A stretch of 64,000 nucleotides of DNA, from NCBI GenBank assembly GCA_050084515.1, contig CM114273.1:16368001-16432000 (forward strand), read 5' to 3'. The translations under genes were made by a program, and so were the position numbers. Below the pieces are notes generated by a model. It was not told where the DNA came from. It saw only the letters and a program-made list of their open reading frames with translations, and did not search any database. The DNA comes from Blasia pusilla (Eukaryota; Marchantiophyta; Marchantiopsida; Blasiales). This document shows, one piece after another, positions 13,428-23,541 of the stretch. Each line of letters starts with the position of its first letter. The first letter of the stretch is position 1.

Positions 13428-14922
13428 ATGGAGGAAGAGCTTGTTGTATTAAAACATCAACAAACATGGGAGCTGGTTAATATACCTTCTGGTAAGGTTG
13501 CAAATGGGTTTACAAAATCAAACGCAATCAGGATGCTACAATTAACAGATACAAAGCAAGATTGGTGGCCAAGGGCTATGCACAACAATATGGTATCGAT
13601 AATCAGGAAACATTTAGCCTTGTTGCAAAGATGGCGACTACGAGAATAGTGGTTGCAGTTGCAGTAAGTAAGAAGTGGAGATTATATCACATGGACATCA
13701 AGAATGCCTTCTTGAATGGAGATCTATACCAGGAGGTATATATGACTCAACCACCTGGATACGAGCATCCCAAGTTTCCATTTCGCATATGCAGGTTGAA
13801 GAAAGTTCTATACGGGTTCAAACAAGCTCCAAGAGCTTGGTATGGGAAGATTACATACGTCCTACAAGAGTTGGGTTTTAGGGTATGTGATTTTGACTCC
13901 TCGTTATATGTCTTGAGAGGACAAGATCATACAATTCTCATTGTGTTGTATGTTGATAATCTCTTGATTACTAGGAGTACTCAAGAAATGGTACAACAAG
14001 TCAAGCTTAAGTTACAAGCAGAATTTGATATGAAGGACTTGGGAGAACTTAAGTACTTCCTTGGTATTGAGTTTATCACGGTTGGAGAGAGCATGTGGTT
14101 ACTACAACTACAATATGCTCTTCATATGCTTTCAAAATATGGTATGACGGCTTGTAACCCAATCTCTACACCGTTGGACCAAAGCGTGAAGCTAAGAGTG
14201 GATGAAGGAGAGCTACTTACAGATTCTAATATGTATATGCATATGGTTGGAAGTTTGATCTATCTTACTATAACCAAACCAGATTTGAGCTGTGTTGTTG
14301 GCCTAGTGAGCCAGTTTATGCAAGCACCTCGAAAACCTCACCTAGATGTTGTGAGGAGGATTATGCGGTATGTGAAATTCTCTATTCAATTCGGGCTTCA
14401 ATTTGAACCTTCTCCGAGTTTTCAATTACAGGGATTCACAGATGCTGATTGGGCAGGAAGCGTGTCTGATCGACACTCCACATCTGGTTATTCATTTACT
14501 TTGGGAAGCGTAACTCTAAGTTGGGCTTCAAAGAAGCAACCTACATTTGCTTTATCTTCAACAAAGGCTTACTAGAGAGGAGCAACCAATGGAGCATGTG
14601 AGGCGGTGTGGCTTCATCGAATACTTGTTGAGATTTTGTTAGTAACTTAGGACCTAGTGCATTATATGCAGACAATACTAGTAGCATCAAGCTTGCTAAT
14701 AACCCTGTGTTTCATGCTCGTATAAAACATGTCGAGCTGCACTATCATTTTATCAGAGAGAAACTGCTTGCAAGAGAAATTGATCTTGTGTATATAGCTG
14801 CAGATCAACAAATTGCTAACATCTTTACAAAGGCATTGTCTAGAGATAAGTTTGAGATGTTTAGAAAGGATTTAGGCGTTAGAGATATCGATATGAGCTT
14901 GAAGGGGAGTATTGAAGATTGA
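13428..14922 (+). pseudogene. Copia element I reverse transcriptase and RNase H remnant
   Basis: The long open part 13562-14575 carries the RT palm: MDIKNAFLNGDLYQEVYMTQ, LYGFKQAPRAWY, and the active-site box at 13949-13960, which reads YVDN rather than YVDD. The connection DMKDLGELKYFLGIE and RNase H start FTDADWAGSVSDRHSTSGYS are intact. The frame stops at 14573-14575 (TKAY then stop) where element II keeps TKVEYRGA, so a small indel broke it. The RNase H end continues at 14707-14922 in another frame. The N-terminal start 13428-13560 is also in a different frame. Confidence 0.9.
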
Positions 14923-15202
14923 GTTACAATCAAGCTCATAAGACACCTGAACTGCTACATTTGGTACTCACACAAAGTAGGGAAGCTTAATCTTGGTTAG
15001 TCAGTTAAGCACGATTATCTTAACTAGGGTTAGTGAATCAGAGTTAGTCTAACTCGAGACTATGGATGCTTATACATATCCTATATAATTGAGAAGAGGA
15101 TCAGGCTCCACTCATTCTCTCATTCAAATTTCATTTTCCATGGTGGTGTGTGTGTGTGAGAGCCATTTTCCACCAGTTATACTTGTTTAGCAGTTTTCCA
15201 CA
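14910..15202 (+). repeat. Copia LTR 2 (shared middle LTR)
   Basis: Serves as right LTR of element I and left LTR of element II. It follows a purine tract GAAGGGGAG (14901-14909) and precedes a second primer-binding site. TATA-like CTATATAAT lies at about 15081. Relative to LTR 3 it lacks part of the GGTTAAGATTAGGGTTAAGG stretch. Confidence 0.85.
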
Positions 15203-15214
15203 TGGTATCAAAGC
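15203..15214 (+). other. Primer-binding site, element II
   Basis: TGGTATCAAAGC directly after LTR 2, identical to that of element I. Confidence 0.85.
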
Positions 15215-15716
15215 GGGAGGAGAACATCACTTGAAATTCTTGGTGTTTGAAGAGAGAAGAGAGGCAAGAGAAGGCACAATTTCAGTTTGGGAGAAGTAAA
15301 TATTATTCACAACTCAGTGGATGCAGATTTCAAGTGGAGCTTTGACGGTGATAAAACTTTGGAGGCATTTTTTAGGGCTTTCTCGGTCGAGTTAGCCATT
15401 TGGGTCCGTAGCAACTAGAATAACGTCAAATGCTGGTTCTAGCCTACAAAAGAACTCGTTAAGAGCTTTCCAACGCATCCAAAATTTCTTGATTTTGACA
15501 TTCTGAGCTCTTTCATAAGCAATTTCAGTGTAGGAAAGTGCAATTAATGAAGAAAAGTTGTGCAGTTTGCTCTCTATAGGCCAATTTCGACTAGTTCTTT
15601 CATACAATTGATCAATTTTGGAAAATTTCAGGTGATTTTCATGTAGGAGTGGTCTATGATTCAATTGGAGCAGTGGAGTGCCTGAAATTATATTTTTGTG
15701 AGTGAAATCATTTGTC

Positions 15717-16640
15717 ATGGAGTATTCCTCAATAACAATCACAGGCTAGAAGCTAGATAATTAAGCAGAATTATAATGTGTGGAAGTTTCGTTTGAAACA
15801 ATTTCTCATGGGTCAAGAACTATGGGAGTTTGTCACAGGTGATGAGGCCAAGCCAAAAGGTAACTCAACAAACTTGAATGTTCGCGCTTGGAACAAACAC
15901 GCAAGACAAGTTATCCACTACATTACGATCAGTTTGCCAATGATAGGTCACATCCAAGATGTTGATATTTCGAAGGAGGCCTGGGATGCATTGGAAAAGG
16001 TGTTCCAGACATCTACAAAGGCATGAAAGCTTCAATTGAAACAACAATTGAACGAAGTGAGGAAAGGATCGTAGAGCATCAATGATTATGTCTTGAATAT
16101 CAGACATATTGTGGATCAGTTAGATAGCATTGGAGTGATGATAATCTGATTTTATTCACTCTTCCATGTCTTCCAAAGGATTACAAGTCCTTTGAGACCT
16201 CTATCTCTATGAGAGGAAAGTATCCAACCTTTCAAGAGTTAGTCCCACTATTAATTAGTGAGGAGATGCGCTTAGTAGGCATCGATAGCTCGTCTAGTCT
16301 GCAGGAGAGTGCTCTATTTGCAGGTAATGGACCAAACATAGGCAAGAATCATAGCAGAAGCTTCCGTGGTCGTGGTGGATATCAAGCATATGAAGAAAGA
16401 GGTACTCAATATAACGTCACTCAATCAACTACGAACGAGTATCAGACATAATCACAAGGTGGTGATGGTGCAAACCGTTGGGATCGAGGTCAGCAAGATA
16501 GGATCCCTGGATCTTGCAATTATTGTGGGATAAAGGATCACTATGCAAAGTTTTGCTTCGAAAAGAAGGTAGATATGAGAACGGGAGCCTTGCAACAATA
16601 AAATTATGTGGAGCAACAATACCATGGGGAGTATCAAGAA
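15717..16640 (+). pseudogene. Copia element II gag, broken
   Basis: Same order as element I: YNVWKFRLKQFLMGQELW, WDALEKVFQTSTK, then stops near 16024 and a frameshift; a later open piece 16209-16451 holds the basic Gly-rich tail (SFRGRGGYQAYEERG). The CCHC knuckle CNYCGIKDHYAKFCF is complete here. Confidence 0.85.
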
Positions 16641-16729
16641 CAAAAACATTCACAAACAGAGCACCTCTAGGTCATGACTCATTATATAGGAGCAATGGTC
16701 AAGAAAGACTTGACAACAGATTGATACAT

Positions 16730-16945
16730 CGACTCTGGTGCATCAAATCACATGACCTCACAAGTTAAATGGTTGAGTAGTATGGAGCCGATGAAAGATG
16801 TTGCAAAAGTGCTTACAAGAGATGACACTCATCATCAAATCACGCATACGGGTAAAGTTCCAATACCATCAGATGGTCTTTGTGCTCTTGGAAATGTTCT
16901 CTATGTTCGTAGCATTGCAAGAAACTTGATCTCTGTAGGATAGAT
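16730..16945 (+). pseudogene. Copia element II aspartic protease remnant
   Basis: DSGASNHMTSQVKW gives the protease active site, followed by RDDTHHQITHTGKVPIPSDG and LGNVLYVRSIARNLISVG, the usual run into the GAG-pre-integrase region. A stop follows at about 16941. Confidence 0.75.
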
Positions 16946-17059
16946 AATAGAATAGGGTTATCAAGTGAAGATTAACACAGATGGTTGTTTCATTGAAACA
17001 ATGGATGACCAGACTACGATAGCAAAGAAACTAGATCTGGCAGAATATTCAAATTAGAT

Positions 17060-17996
17060 ATTTCTATGCCAGAGATTCACACAAGTTGTGTATGGTCAAA
17101 CTGGCCAACAAGTCACAGATCCAAATATGTGGCAGAAGAGAATCGGACATATGAATCTTCAAAGATTGTAGAATCTTTCATCATCTAATCTAGTAATAGG
17201 ACTTCCTAAATTAGCGAGTCTTGCTACGTTAGACGTATGTCTTGCTTGCCGATTTGGAAAACAAGCTAGATTTCCATTTCCAAAGCAAGATAGAAGAGCA
17301 TCCAAGATATTGGAATTGATTCACAATGATGTGTAAACAACATCATAACACAGCCTTAGTGGTTGCCAATACTTTGTTTCATTTATTAATGACTTCTCTA
17401 GGTATATATGGGTATACTTTCTGAAAGCCAAGTTAGAAGTATTCTCAGTGTTCCAAATATTCAGAGTTATAGTAGAGAAGTAAACTGGACAACACATTCT
17501 CAAATTACGTTGTGATGGAGGAGGAGAGTATCTTTTAACAGAGTTTGATGACTACTTATGTGAGAATGACATCCAACGTCAAATGACTTGTCGTTACACT
17601 TCACAACAAAGTGGAATGGGTGAGAGGAACAATCGACATATTGTTGAGGCAGCACGAGCTATGCTCAATGAGAAGAGCATGTCTAAGGTGTATTGGGCAG
17701 AGGTTGTAGCGTGTGTAGTCTTCTTAATCAACCAAACTCCCATGGCAAGAGTTCATGATAAGACTCCATTCGAATTCTTCACAGGAAGTAAACTTGATTT
17801 TTCCTTCTTGAAAGTATTTGGCTGTATTTGTTATATTCATGTTCCTTCTGAGAGACGTCAGAAATTAGACCCTAAGTCTGAAAGATGTATCTTCATTGGC
17901 TACGATGATGGAACTAAGGGGTATAAGTCCTACATTCCATCTTCTAGGAAACTTATTATTAGTTGCGATGTTATCTTTGATGAGCTAAAGTCATAG
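17060..17996 (+). pseudogene. Copia element II integrase remnant
   Basis: The HHCC region (about 17125-17270) and first part of the DDE core are broken by stops. The open stretch 17583-17996 keeps the catalytic Glu region (GMGERNNRHIVEAARAMLNE), HDKTPFEFFTGSKLDFSFLK, VFGCICYIHVPSERRQKLDP and CIFIGYDDGTKGYKSY, the normal integrase C-terminal part missing from element I. Confidence 0.85.
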
Positions 17997-18309
17997 TATG
18001 CTCCATCTGAGCCTATTTCACCTCTAAACTCGTCTGTTGAGGGGGAAGAATATGATCGTAAACCAACAGACATTGCCTTCAAATTCCCCAAGTACTAGTG
18101 CAGGACTAGGAGAGGTCCTAAATTCATCAGTTAAATCTGTGAGTCCATGGACGGGAAGAGTACGTATTCAGTCTGTTGATACTAGTTAAAGCCCGAGTTA
18201 GGTATTAGAGGCATCTACCTCTTAACAACAACTTTGTAGAAAAAGTAGAGTAACATATCTTATTCATAGATTCATAAATGAAGGTTTTCTTATAACACAT
18301 CATGCATAT

Positions 18310-19870
18310 ATGATGACTACTCTTCAAGAACATGAGCCGAGTTATTTTGAAAAAGCTGCAAGTAAAGTCGAATGGATTGAAGCTATGGAGGAAGAGCTAG
18401 TTGCATTCAGACATCAACAGACCTTGAAGCTGGTTGATATATTTTCCAATAAGGAAGTTATGGGTTGCAAATGGGTTTACAAAATCAAACGCAATCAAGA
18501 TGGTATATTTAACAGGTACAAAGCTAGATTGGTGGCTAAGGGCTATACATAATAATATGGCATTGATTATGAGGAAACTTTTAGCGATGTTGCAAAGATG
18601 ACGACTATGAGAATAGTGGTTGCAGTTGTAGTAAGTAAGAAGTGGAGATTACATCACATGAACGTCAAGAATGCCTTCTTGAATGGAGATCTATATGAGG
18701 AGATAGATATGACTCAACCACCTAGATATGAGCATCCCGAGTTTCTATTTCAAGTATGCAGGTTGAAGAAAGCTCTATATGGGCTCAAACAAGCTCCAAG
18801 AGCTTGGTATGGCAAGATTACATACGTCCTACAAGAGTTGGGATTTAGCGTATGTGATTTCGACTCCTCATTATATGTCTTGAGAGGAAAAGATCATACA
18901 GCTATTATTTTGTTTTATGTTGACAACCTCTTGATTATAGGGAGTACTGAAGAAATGATATATCAAGTCAAGCTCAAGTTACAAGCAGAATTTGATATGA
19001 AGGACTTGGGAGAACTCAAGTCCTTCCTTGGTGTTGAATTTATCAAGGTTGGAGAGAGCATGTGGTTACTACAACGAAAATATGCTCTTCACATGCTTTC
19101 AAAATATGGTATGACGGCTTGTAAGCCAATCTCTATACCGTTGGACCAGAGTGTAAAGCTAAGAGTGGATGAAGGAGAGTTGCTTGTAGATTCTGACATG
19201 TACATACGCATGGTTGGAAGTTTGATCTATTTGACTATAACCAGGCCAGATTTGAGCTATGCAGTTGGCCTAGTGAGCCAATTTGTGCAAGCATCTCGAA
19301 AATCTCACCTTGATGTTGTGAGGAGGATTATGCGGTATGTGAAATTATTTGTTCAATTTGGGCTTCAATTTGAACCTTCTCCAAGTTTACAATTACAGGG
19401 ATTCACACATGCTGATTGGGTAGGAAGCATGTCTCATCGACACTCCAGATCTGGTTATTCATTTACTTTGGGAAGCGCAGCTATAAGTTGAGCTTCAAAG
19501 AATCAACCCTCATTTGCTTTATCTTCAACAAAGGTTGAGTACAGAGGAGCAACCAATGCAACATATGAGGCGGTGTGGGTTCATCGATTACTTGTTGAGA
19601 TTGGTGTTAATAACTTAGGACCTAGTGTAATATATGGAGACAATATTAGTAGCATCAAGTTTGCTAATAACCCTGTGTTTCATGCTTGTACAAAGCATGT
19701 TGAGGTGCACTTTCATTTTATCAGAGAGAGTGCTTGCACGAGAAATTGATCTTGGGTATATAGATACATATAAAAAAATTTGCTGGCATCTTTACAAAGG
19801 CATTGTCTAGAGATAAGTTTGAGATGTTTAGAAATGATTTAGGCGTTAGAGATATCGATATGAACTTGAG
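18310..19870 (+). pseudogene. Copia element II reverse transcriptase and RNase H remnant
   Basis: 18310-18552 holds the RT start (WIEAMEEELVAFRHQQT, VMGCKWVYKIKRNQDG, KARLVAKGYT), then a stop. 18598-19491 holds the palm with VKNAFLNGDLYEEIDMTQ, LYGLKQAPRAWY and the active-site box YVDN at 18916-18927. After a stop at 19489 the RNase H continues with SSTKVEYRGATNATYEAVW and GDNISSIKFANNP. A deletion near 19725-19790 damages the C-terminus. Confidence 0.9.
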
Positions 19871-19876
19871 GGGGAG

Positions 19877-20188
19877 TATTGAAGATTGAGTTACAATCAA
19901 GCTCATCAAACATCTGAACTATTATATTTGATACTCATACAAAGTAGGGAAGCTTAATCTTGGTTAGTCAGTTAAGCACGATTATCTTAACTAGGGTTAG
20001 TCAATCACAGTTAGTCTAACTCGAGACTATGGTTAAGATTAGGGTTAAGGTTGCTTGTACATACCCTATATAATTGAGAAGGGGACCAGCCTCCACTTAT
20101 TCTCTCATTGCAAATTTTGTTCTCCATAGTGGTGTATGAATGTGAGAGCCGTTTCCCACCAATTATGCTTCTTTAGCAGTTTTCTACA
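19877..20188 (+). repeat. Copia LTR 3 (right)
   Basis: Follows the tract GAGGGGGAG and ends in TTTTCTACA, after which CACTA accessory coding sequence resumes on the minus strand. TATA-like CTATATAA lies at about 20066. Confidence 0.85.
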
Positions 20189-20325
20189 AAATTTGGTGTG
20201 GTGTTGAAGACATATCCTTTGAAGTAAGCTTGGACACCATTTCCATGAGTACACCTAATTCTTTGTTATGTTGTTCCATCTGCAACTTCACATCATCCAA
20301 ATCTGTGCTCCGCTTCTTCCAATTG
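20189..20325 (-). pseudogene. CACTA accessory protein fragment (coiled coil)
   Basis: Minus-strand reading RSTDLDDVKLQMEQHNKELG then VLMEMVSKLTSKDMSS is an uninterrupted heptad-like helix, the kind found near the C-terminus of plant CACTA second proteins. It abuts the copia LTR, so the insertion cut this coding region. Confidence 0.55.
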
Positions 20326-21466
20326 AATAGTGATCCTGGATTCCACACTCTATATGTATAAACGAGCGATCAATTTGGTATAGAAAAAGAAATAATTGTG
20401 CAACTATATAGCCAGATGCAACAATGATACTAACTCTATGATACAACCTGATGAAGGATGTGATAACTCCATGACCCGGCCAACTAGATGAAGATCATGA
20501 TACAAGTTGTATCAAGAAAATTATATTCTAACCCCTTTAAGTTTCAATGCAAATATGGAAATAAAGCAATAATGAAAGTTCTCTACCATTATGGAACTTT
20601 AGCAAGAAAACTAGGGAATGCCAAGATGACTTACATCAAGTCCATCTAGACCTGCACCGCCGGAGAAATTTAAAGTCTGAACCTTGGCCCTTGCTCGAGC
20701 CATCTTTTTTGCCCTCCTCAAAGAGCCCATAATCTACTTATCAATTCCATGATTCCTCATCGGTATGAGGGTAACACGGGACTGCACGGTCAGCCTCATG
20801 TAGTGTCCAATAGTTCTTGACATTGGATCGCTCAATTTTCAATAGTTATACGCGCTATTTTTTTCTTCATGAAATCAAGTGAAAGAGATGATCCACCCAC
20901 ACACGAGTAGTCTGAGCTACTCTAAATTTTCCCCATCTCATTCCATGTGCTCTCCCCATGCCTCACCAGCACCACTCTCTTGGGAACGTCCACAGATGGC
21001 AGCTCACCACTCTTCCTCACAATGCCTTTCTCTTCTTTCATTCCAGTGCTGCTCAGCACTAGCACCACCCTCTTTTTGCATCTGACCTACTGTCCTGCCG
21101 TGCCGAGTAGCAACCACTACATTGCCCAACCAACTGCTCCTACGGCTGCTCCCAACACACATACCTCCTCAAATGTTGCCTTCTCCTCCTTCTCTTGCAC
21201 CAACTTTCTCTGCTTCTCCCCTTTGCTCTCTCTCCTATTCCGAAATCCGTAACGAGCCCACACCAGAACTCCTCCTTCTGCACCACCTTTCTCAGCTTCT
21301 CCCCTTTGCTCTCTCTCTCCTCTTCTTAAGTCTGTAATGAACCTACATGAGAATCCGACCAGTGAAGAGGGAGAAAGAAGATTAGTCAGAACCTATAGCA
21401 TTATGACATTACACTCTGCAATGTCGTTTACATCTTTTGCCTAAAGTGGAAGAGTGCAATAGCATG
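20326..21466. other. CACTA internal spacer, degenerate
   Basis: A basic stretch on the minus strand (SLRRAKKMARARAKVQTL, about 20720-20660) may be accessory coding. 20880-21350 is strongly C/T-rich on the plus strand and gives open frames only through its composition. Confidence 0.4.
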
Positions 21467-22764
21467 TCAGATCATAAATCTAATAATTGTCATTCTCACA
21501 GGATCTTCGAGAATATCGTGGATGCAGTAAGGAAGGACTTGCTGAATGAAGACATGGTAGTCATGTGATTTCATATTGCCCAATTTCTGGTTAACCACAT
21601 GCTTGCGGAATTCTCCACAATATCCAGATGGCACTTTCAAATTCTCAACCCTCAAAAGGAAAGTGTTCAAGTCATTGGGAGATAGAAAAATAATCAAAAA
21701 CCGGTTTAAGCAAAACTTGGGGTCTACTAGGATGGGATTGCAACCACAAATGGGATTGAATCGCACGGGCCTCCAAATCTCTCTTGACTTTCACAATATC
21801 TTTCACTCGAAATAAGGTCTTAACCAGATTCTCACCAATATTCTTCTCGACGTGCATTACATCTAGCATATGACGTATAAGCAAATTATGAATGGTTCAT
21901 CAAGGAATCATGGACAATTCACGACTTGAACATAATAGCTAACATCCACAATCAAATCAAACATAAGCTATTCTCATCTATAGCCACTATTTCATAAGAT
22001 AAAAAATAAATAAAATAGAGAGGAAGCAGGATACTGGCTTGTAAGGCAACGTATATAATATACTCAGTCTTTTCACCCCAGTTCTCTTGTAGGGATGAGT
22101 AGGACTGTCTTCTCGACCTTCACTCTGATCTTATGTCTATTTCATTTACCCATCCAATCATCTTTTCGGAAAGTAGTCTAGGCACACATGGTCTAAGTTC
22201 TGCACTCCCGTTGAAATGAGATCCATACCTACGGGTCCTCCATGAATGGCTCAATGAGAGATATCGATGATGACAACCGTATATGGGCTTGCCACAAGAC
22301 TTTCAAAAATCAGAATCCATACGAGGCCCATATAGTATCCTAGTTTTCTACCGTGGCTGTGCCCAGCTATGGTTCCGTATGTCGGGTAATCATGTATGGT
22401 CCATAGTAAGCTAGCCTTGAACATGAAGTTCCAACTTCCGCCTATCTTTCGAATGTCAGGAAATTCAACCTCTTTCCACATTTCTTGGAACTCTTCTGCT
22501 AAAGGAAGCAAGTACATGTCTATGTTTTTACCATTTACACTCTCATTTAATTCTTAGTATGATCAATCAAAGCATCACAAAAAGATTTTTTTTCTGGAGC
22601 CAAGGAGGCAGGTTATAATTAAAAAGAAGCACGGGCCATGTTAACCACAAACTGGACTTGTTTGAAAATGGATTCACCCCATCCAAAGCTAGCCCAAACC
22701 TCCAATTCCTCTTCTCCTCAACAAATTCTACATATAAGTTGTCCATGTGGCGATTGTAAGCCAT
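21467..22764 (-). pseudogene. TNP2-like CACTA transposase remnant
   Basis: Family landmarks appear in the right order but different frames: RNWRFGLALDGVNPFSNKSS, WPVLLFNYNLPPWL (22764-22567); MYLLPLAEEFQEMWKEVEF, FKASLLWTIHDYPTYGTIAG (22517-22251); HMLDVMHVEKNIGENLVKTL (about 21884-21820); then VPSGYCGEFRKHVV, KLGNMKSHDYHVFIQQVLPY (about 21640-21490), the start of the C-terminal DUF4218-like region. In living elements this protein binds the ends and cuts with a DDE active site. Frame breaks and stops show it is dead. The usual middle block with CxxC fingers is not readable. Confidence 0.88.
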
Positions 22765-23227
22765 AACATGCCCGAGATGCCAAAAAGAACTGTGAAATAA
22801 ACATCAAGAACAATTTATCTTCATACGTTGATCCTTGGTGGAAGAGTCCATTGCACACAAAAAAAAAAAGATGAGTGGACCTGTTGTTGTGGGGAAGATT
22901 GCGATTCAAATTAAACAGACTTAAGTCCTGATTTTAACTCGAAGCACGAATTCAAAGAAATTAGAAATAATGAAGGGTTTAGGAAATCCAGAAATGTTTT
23001 AATTCACCATATTTGGCAAAAATGGTGTTAGAAGTGCTCCAACATATATGACTAATTAAAATTTCTACAACACCCTATCAATGGCAAAGGACCTACAAAG
23101 TCTAGAATCTCAAGGCTACCGAGTCATGATTAAGTGACTAACACATCAACAAACAACATTTGTTACATCCTTATTTTTGTGTCCTCAATATATCTAATTT
23201 TCAACTTTCTTTCGGCCATCCATTTTC

Positions 23228-23455
23228 TGTTCGTTGGCCCTTCATCCCTCCCTCCCTCCCTTGATTCATTTTGCATCCTCCATTTGTCTACCCTTTATCC
23301 ATCTATTTTTTGTTTGTCTCCCTTTCCTCCATCCATCTATTTTCCATCCTCGATTCGTCTGTCCTTTATTCTTCCAGGTTTTTGTTCATCTACATATTAC
23401 AGTTCATCCATTGTAATGTTTCTCCCTCCATCCATCTACTCATCCTTTGTTCATC
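23228..23455. repeat. Degenerate CATC/CTCC-rich minisatellite
   Basis: Many imperfect copies of CCATCCATCTATTTT and TCCCTCC follow each other with irregular spacing. Open frames here are by-products of composition. Confidence 0.65.
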
Positions 23456-23467
23456 TACTATCAAAAC

Positions 23468-23541
23468 TTGAGGGGTGAAGGATTCGACTTGAATCACTTT
23501 CTCCTAAGTGAGGCTTGCTACCACTAGGCTATGGACTCGCA
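23468..23541 (-). repeat. tRNA-like sequence, probable SINE head or tRNA relic
   Basis: On the minus strand TAGCCTAGTGG (23531-23521) fits a polymerase III A box, and AAGTCGAATCC, about 30 bases further on (23490-23480), is a weak B box at normal tRNA spacing. A 5-bp anticodon-like stem CACTT/AAGTG is present but its loop has 6 bases, so it is not a working tRNA. It abuts the minisatellite on its 3' side, as SINE bodies do. Confidence 0.45.

Larger units (their letters stand above)
10051..20188 (+). mobile_element. Tandem Ty1/copia retrotransposon: LTR-internal I-LTR-internal II-LTR
   Basis: Three near-identical LTR copies (10051-10320, 14910-15202, 19877-20188) alternate with two full copia internal regions, each carrying gag, protease, integrase, RT and RNase H in that order. 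The middle LTR is shared. The first two LTRs are each followed at once by a primer-binding site TGGTATCAAAGC (complementary to initiator tRNA-Met), and the last two are preceded by a purine tract GAGGGGGAG-like. No matching target duplication was found at the outer edges. Both internal regions carry many stops and frameshifts. The structure sits inside the CACTA element. Confidence 0.9.
7874..22910 (-). mobile_element. Decayed CACTA (En/Spm) DNA transposon, interrupted by nested copia elements
   Basis: The left terminus reads CACTAGAAAAATCC at 7874, a typical plant CACTA end, directly after a possible 3-bp target duplication TGA. It is followed by about 700 bp dense in short direct and inverted ATGACTAG-like motifs, as expected of subterminal transposase-binding repeats. 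Coding remnants lie on the minus strand in the family's order: TNP2 transposase (about 22764-21467), a coiled-coil accessory fragment (about 20325-20189), then, across the copia insertion, another accessory-domain fragment (9412-9203). The coding relics on both sides of 10051-20188 share one orientation and a plausible order, which supports one element split by later insertions. The right terminus was not found; the boundary given is only the last recognisable transposase sequence. Confidence 0.75.

Noticed and set aside
20879-21337. Three overlapping plus-strand open frames rich in Ser, Pro and Leu
   Set aside because: They arise from a C/T-rich stretch inside the CACTA relic and resemble no protein; flanking coding relics are on the opposite strand.
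23220-23460. CRISPR-like or regular array in the CATCC-rich repeat
   Set aside because: Units are irregular in length and spacing with no unique spacers, and the genome is eukaryotic.
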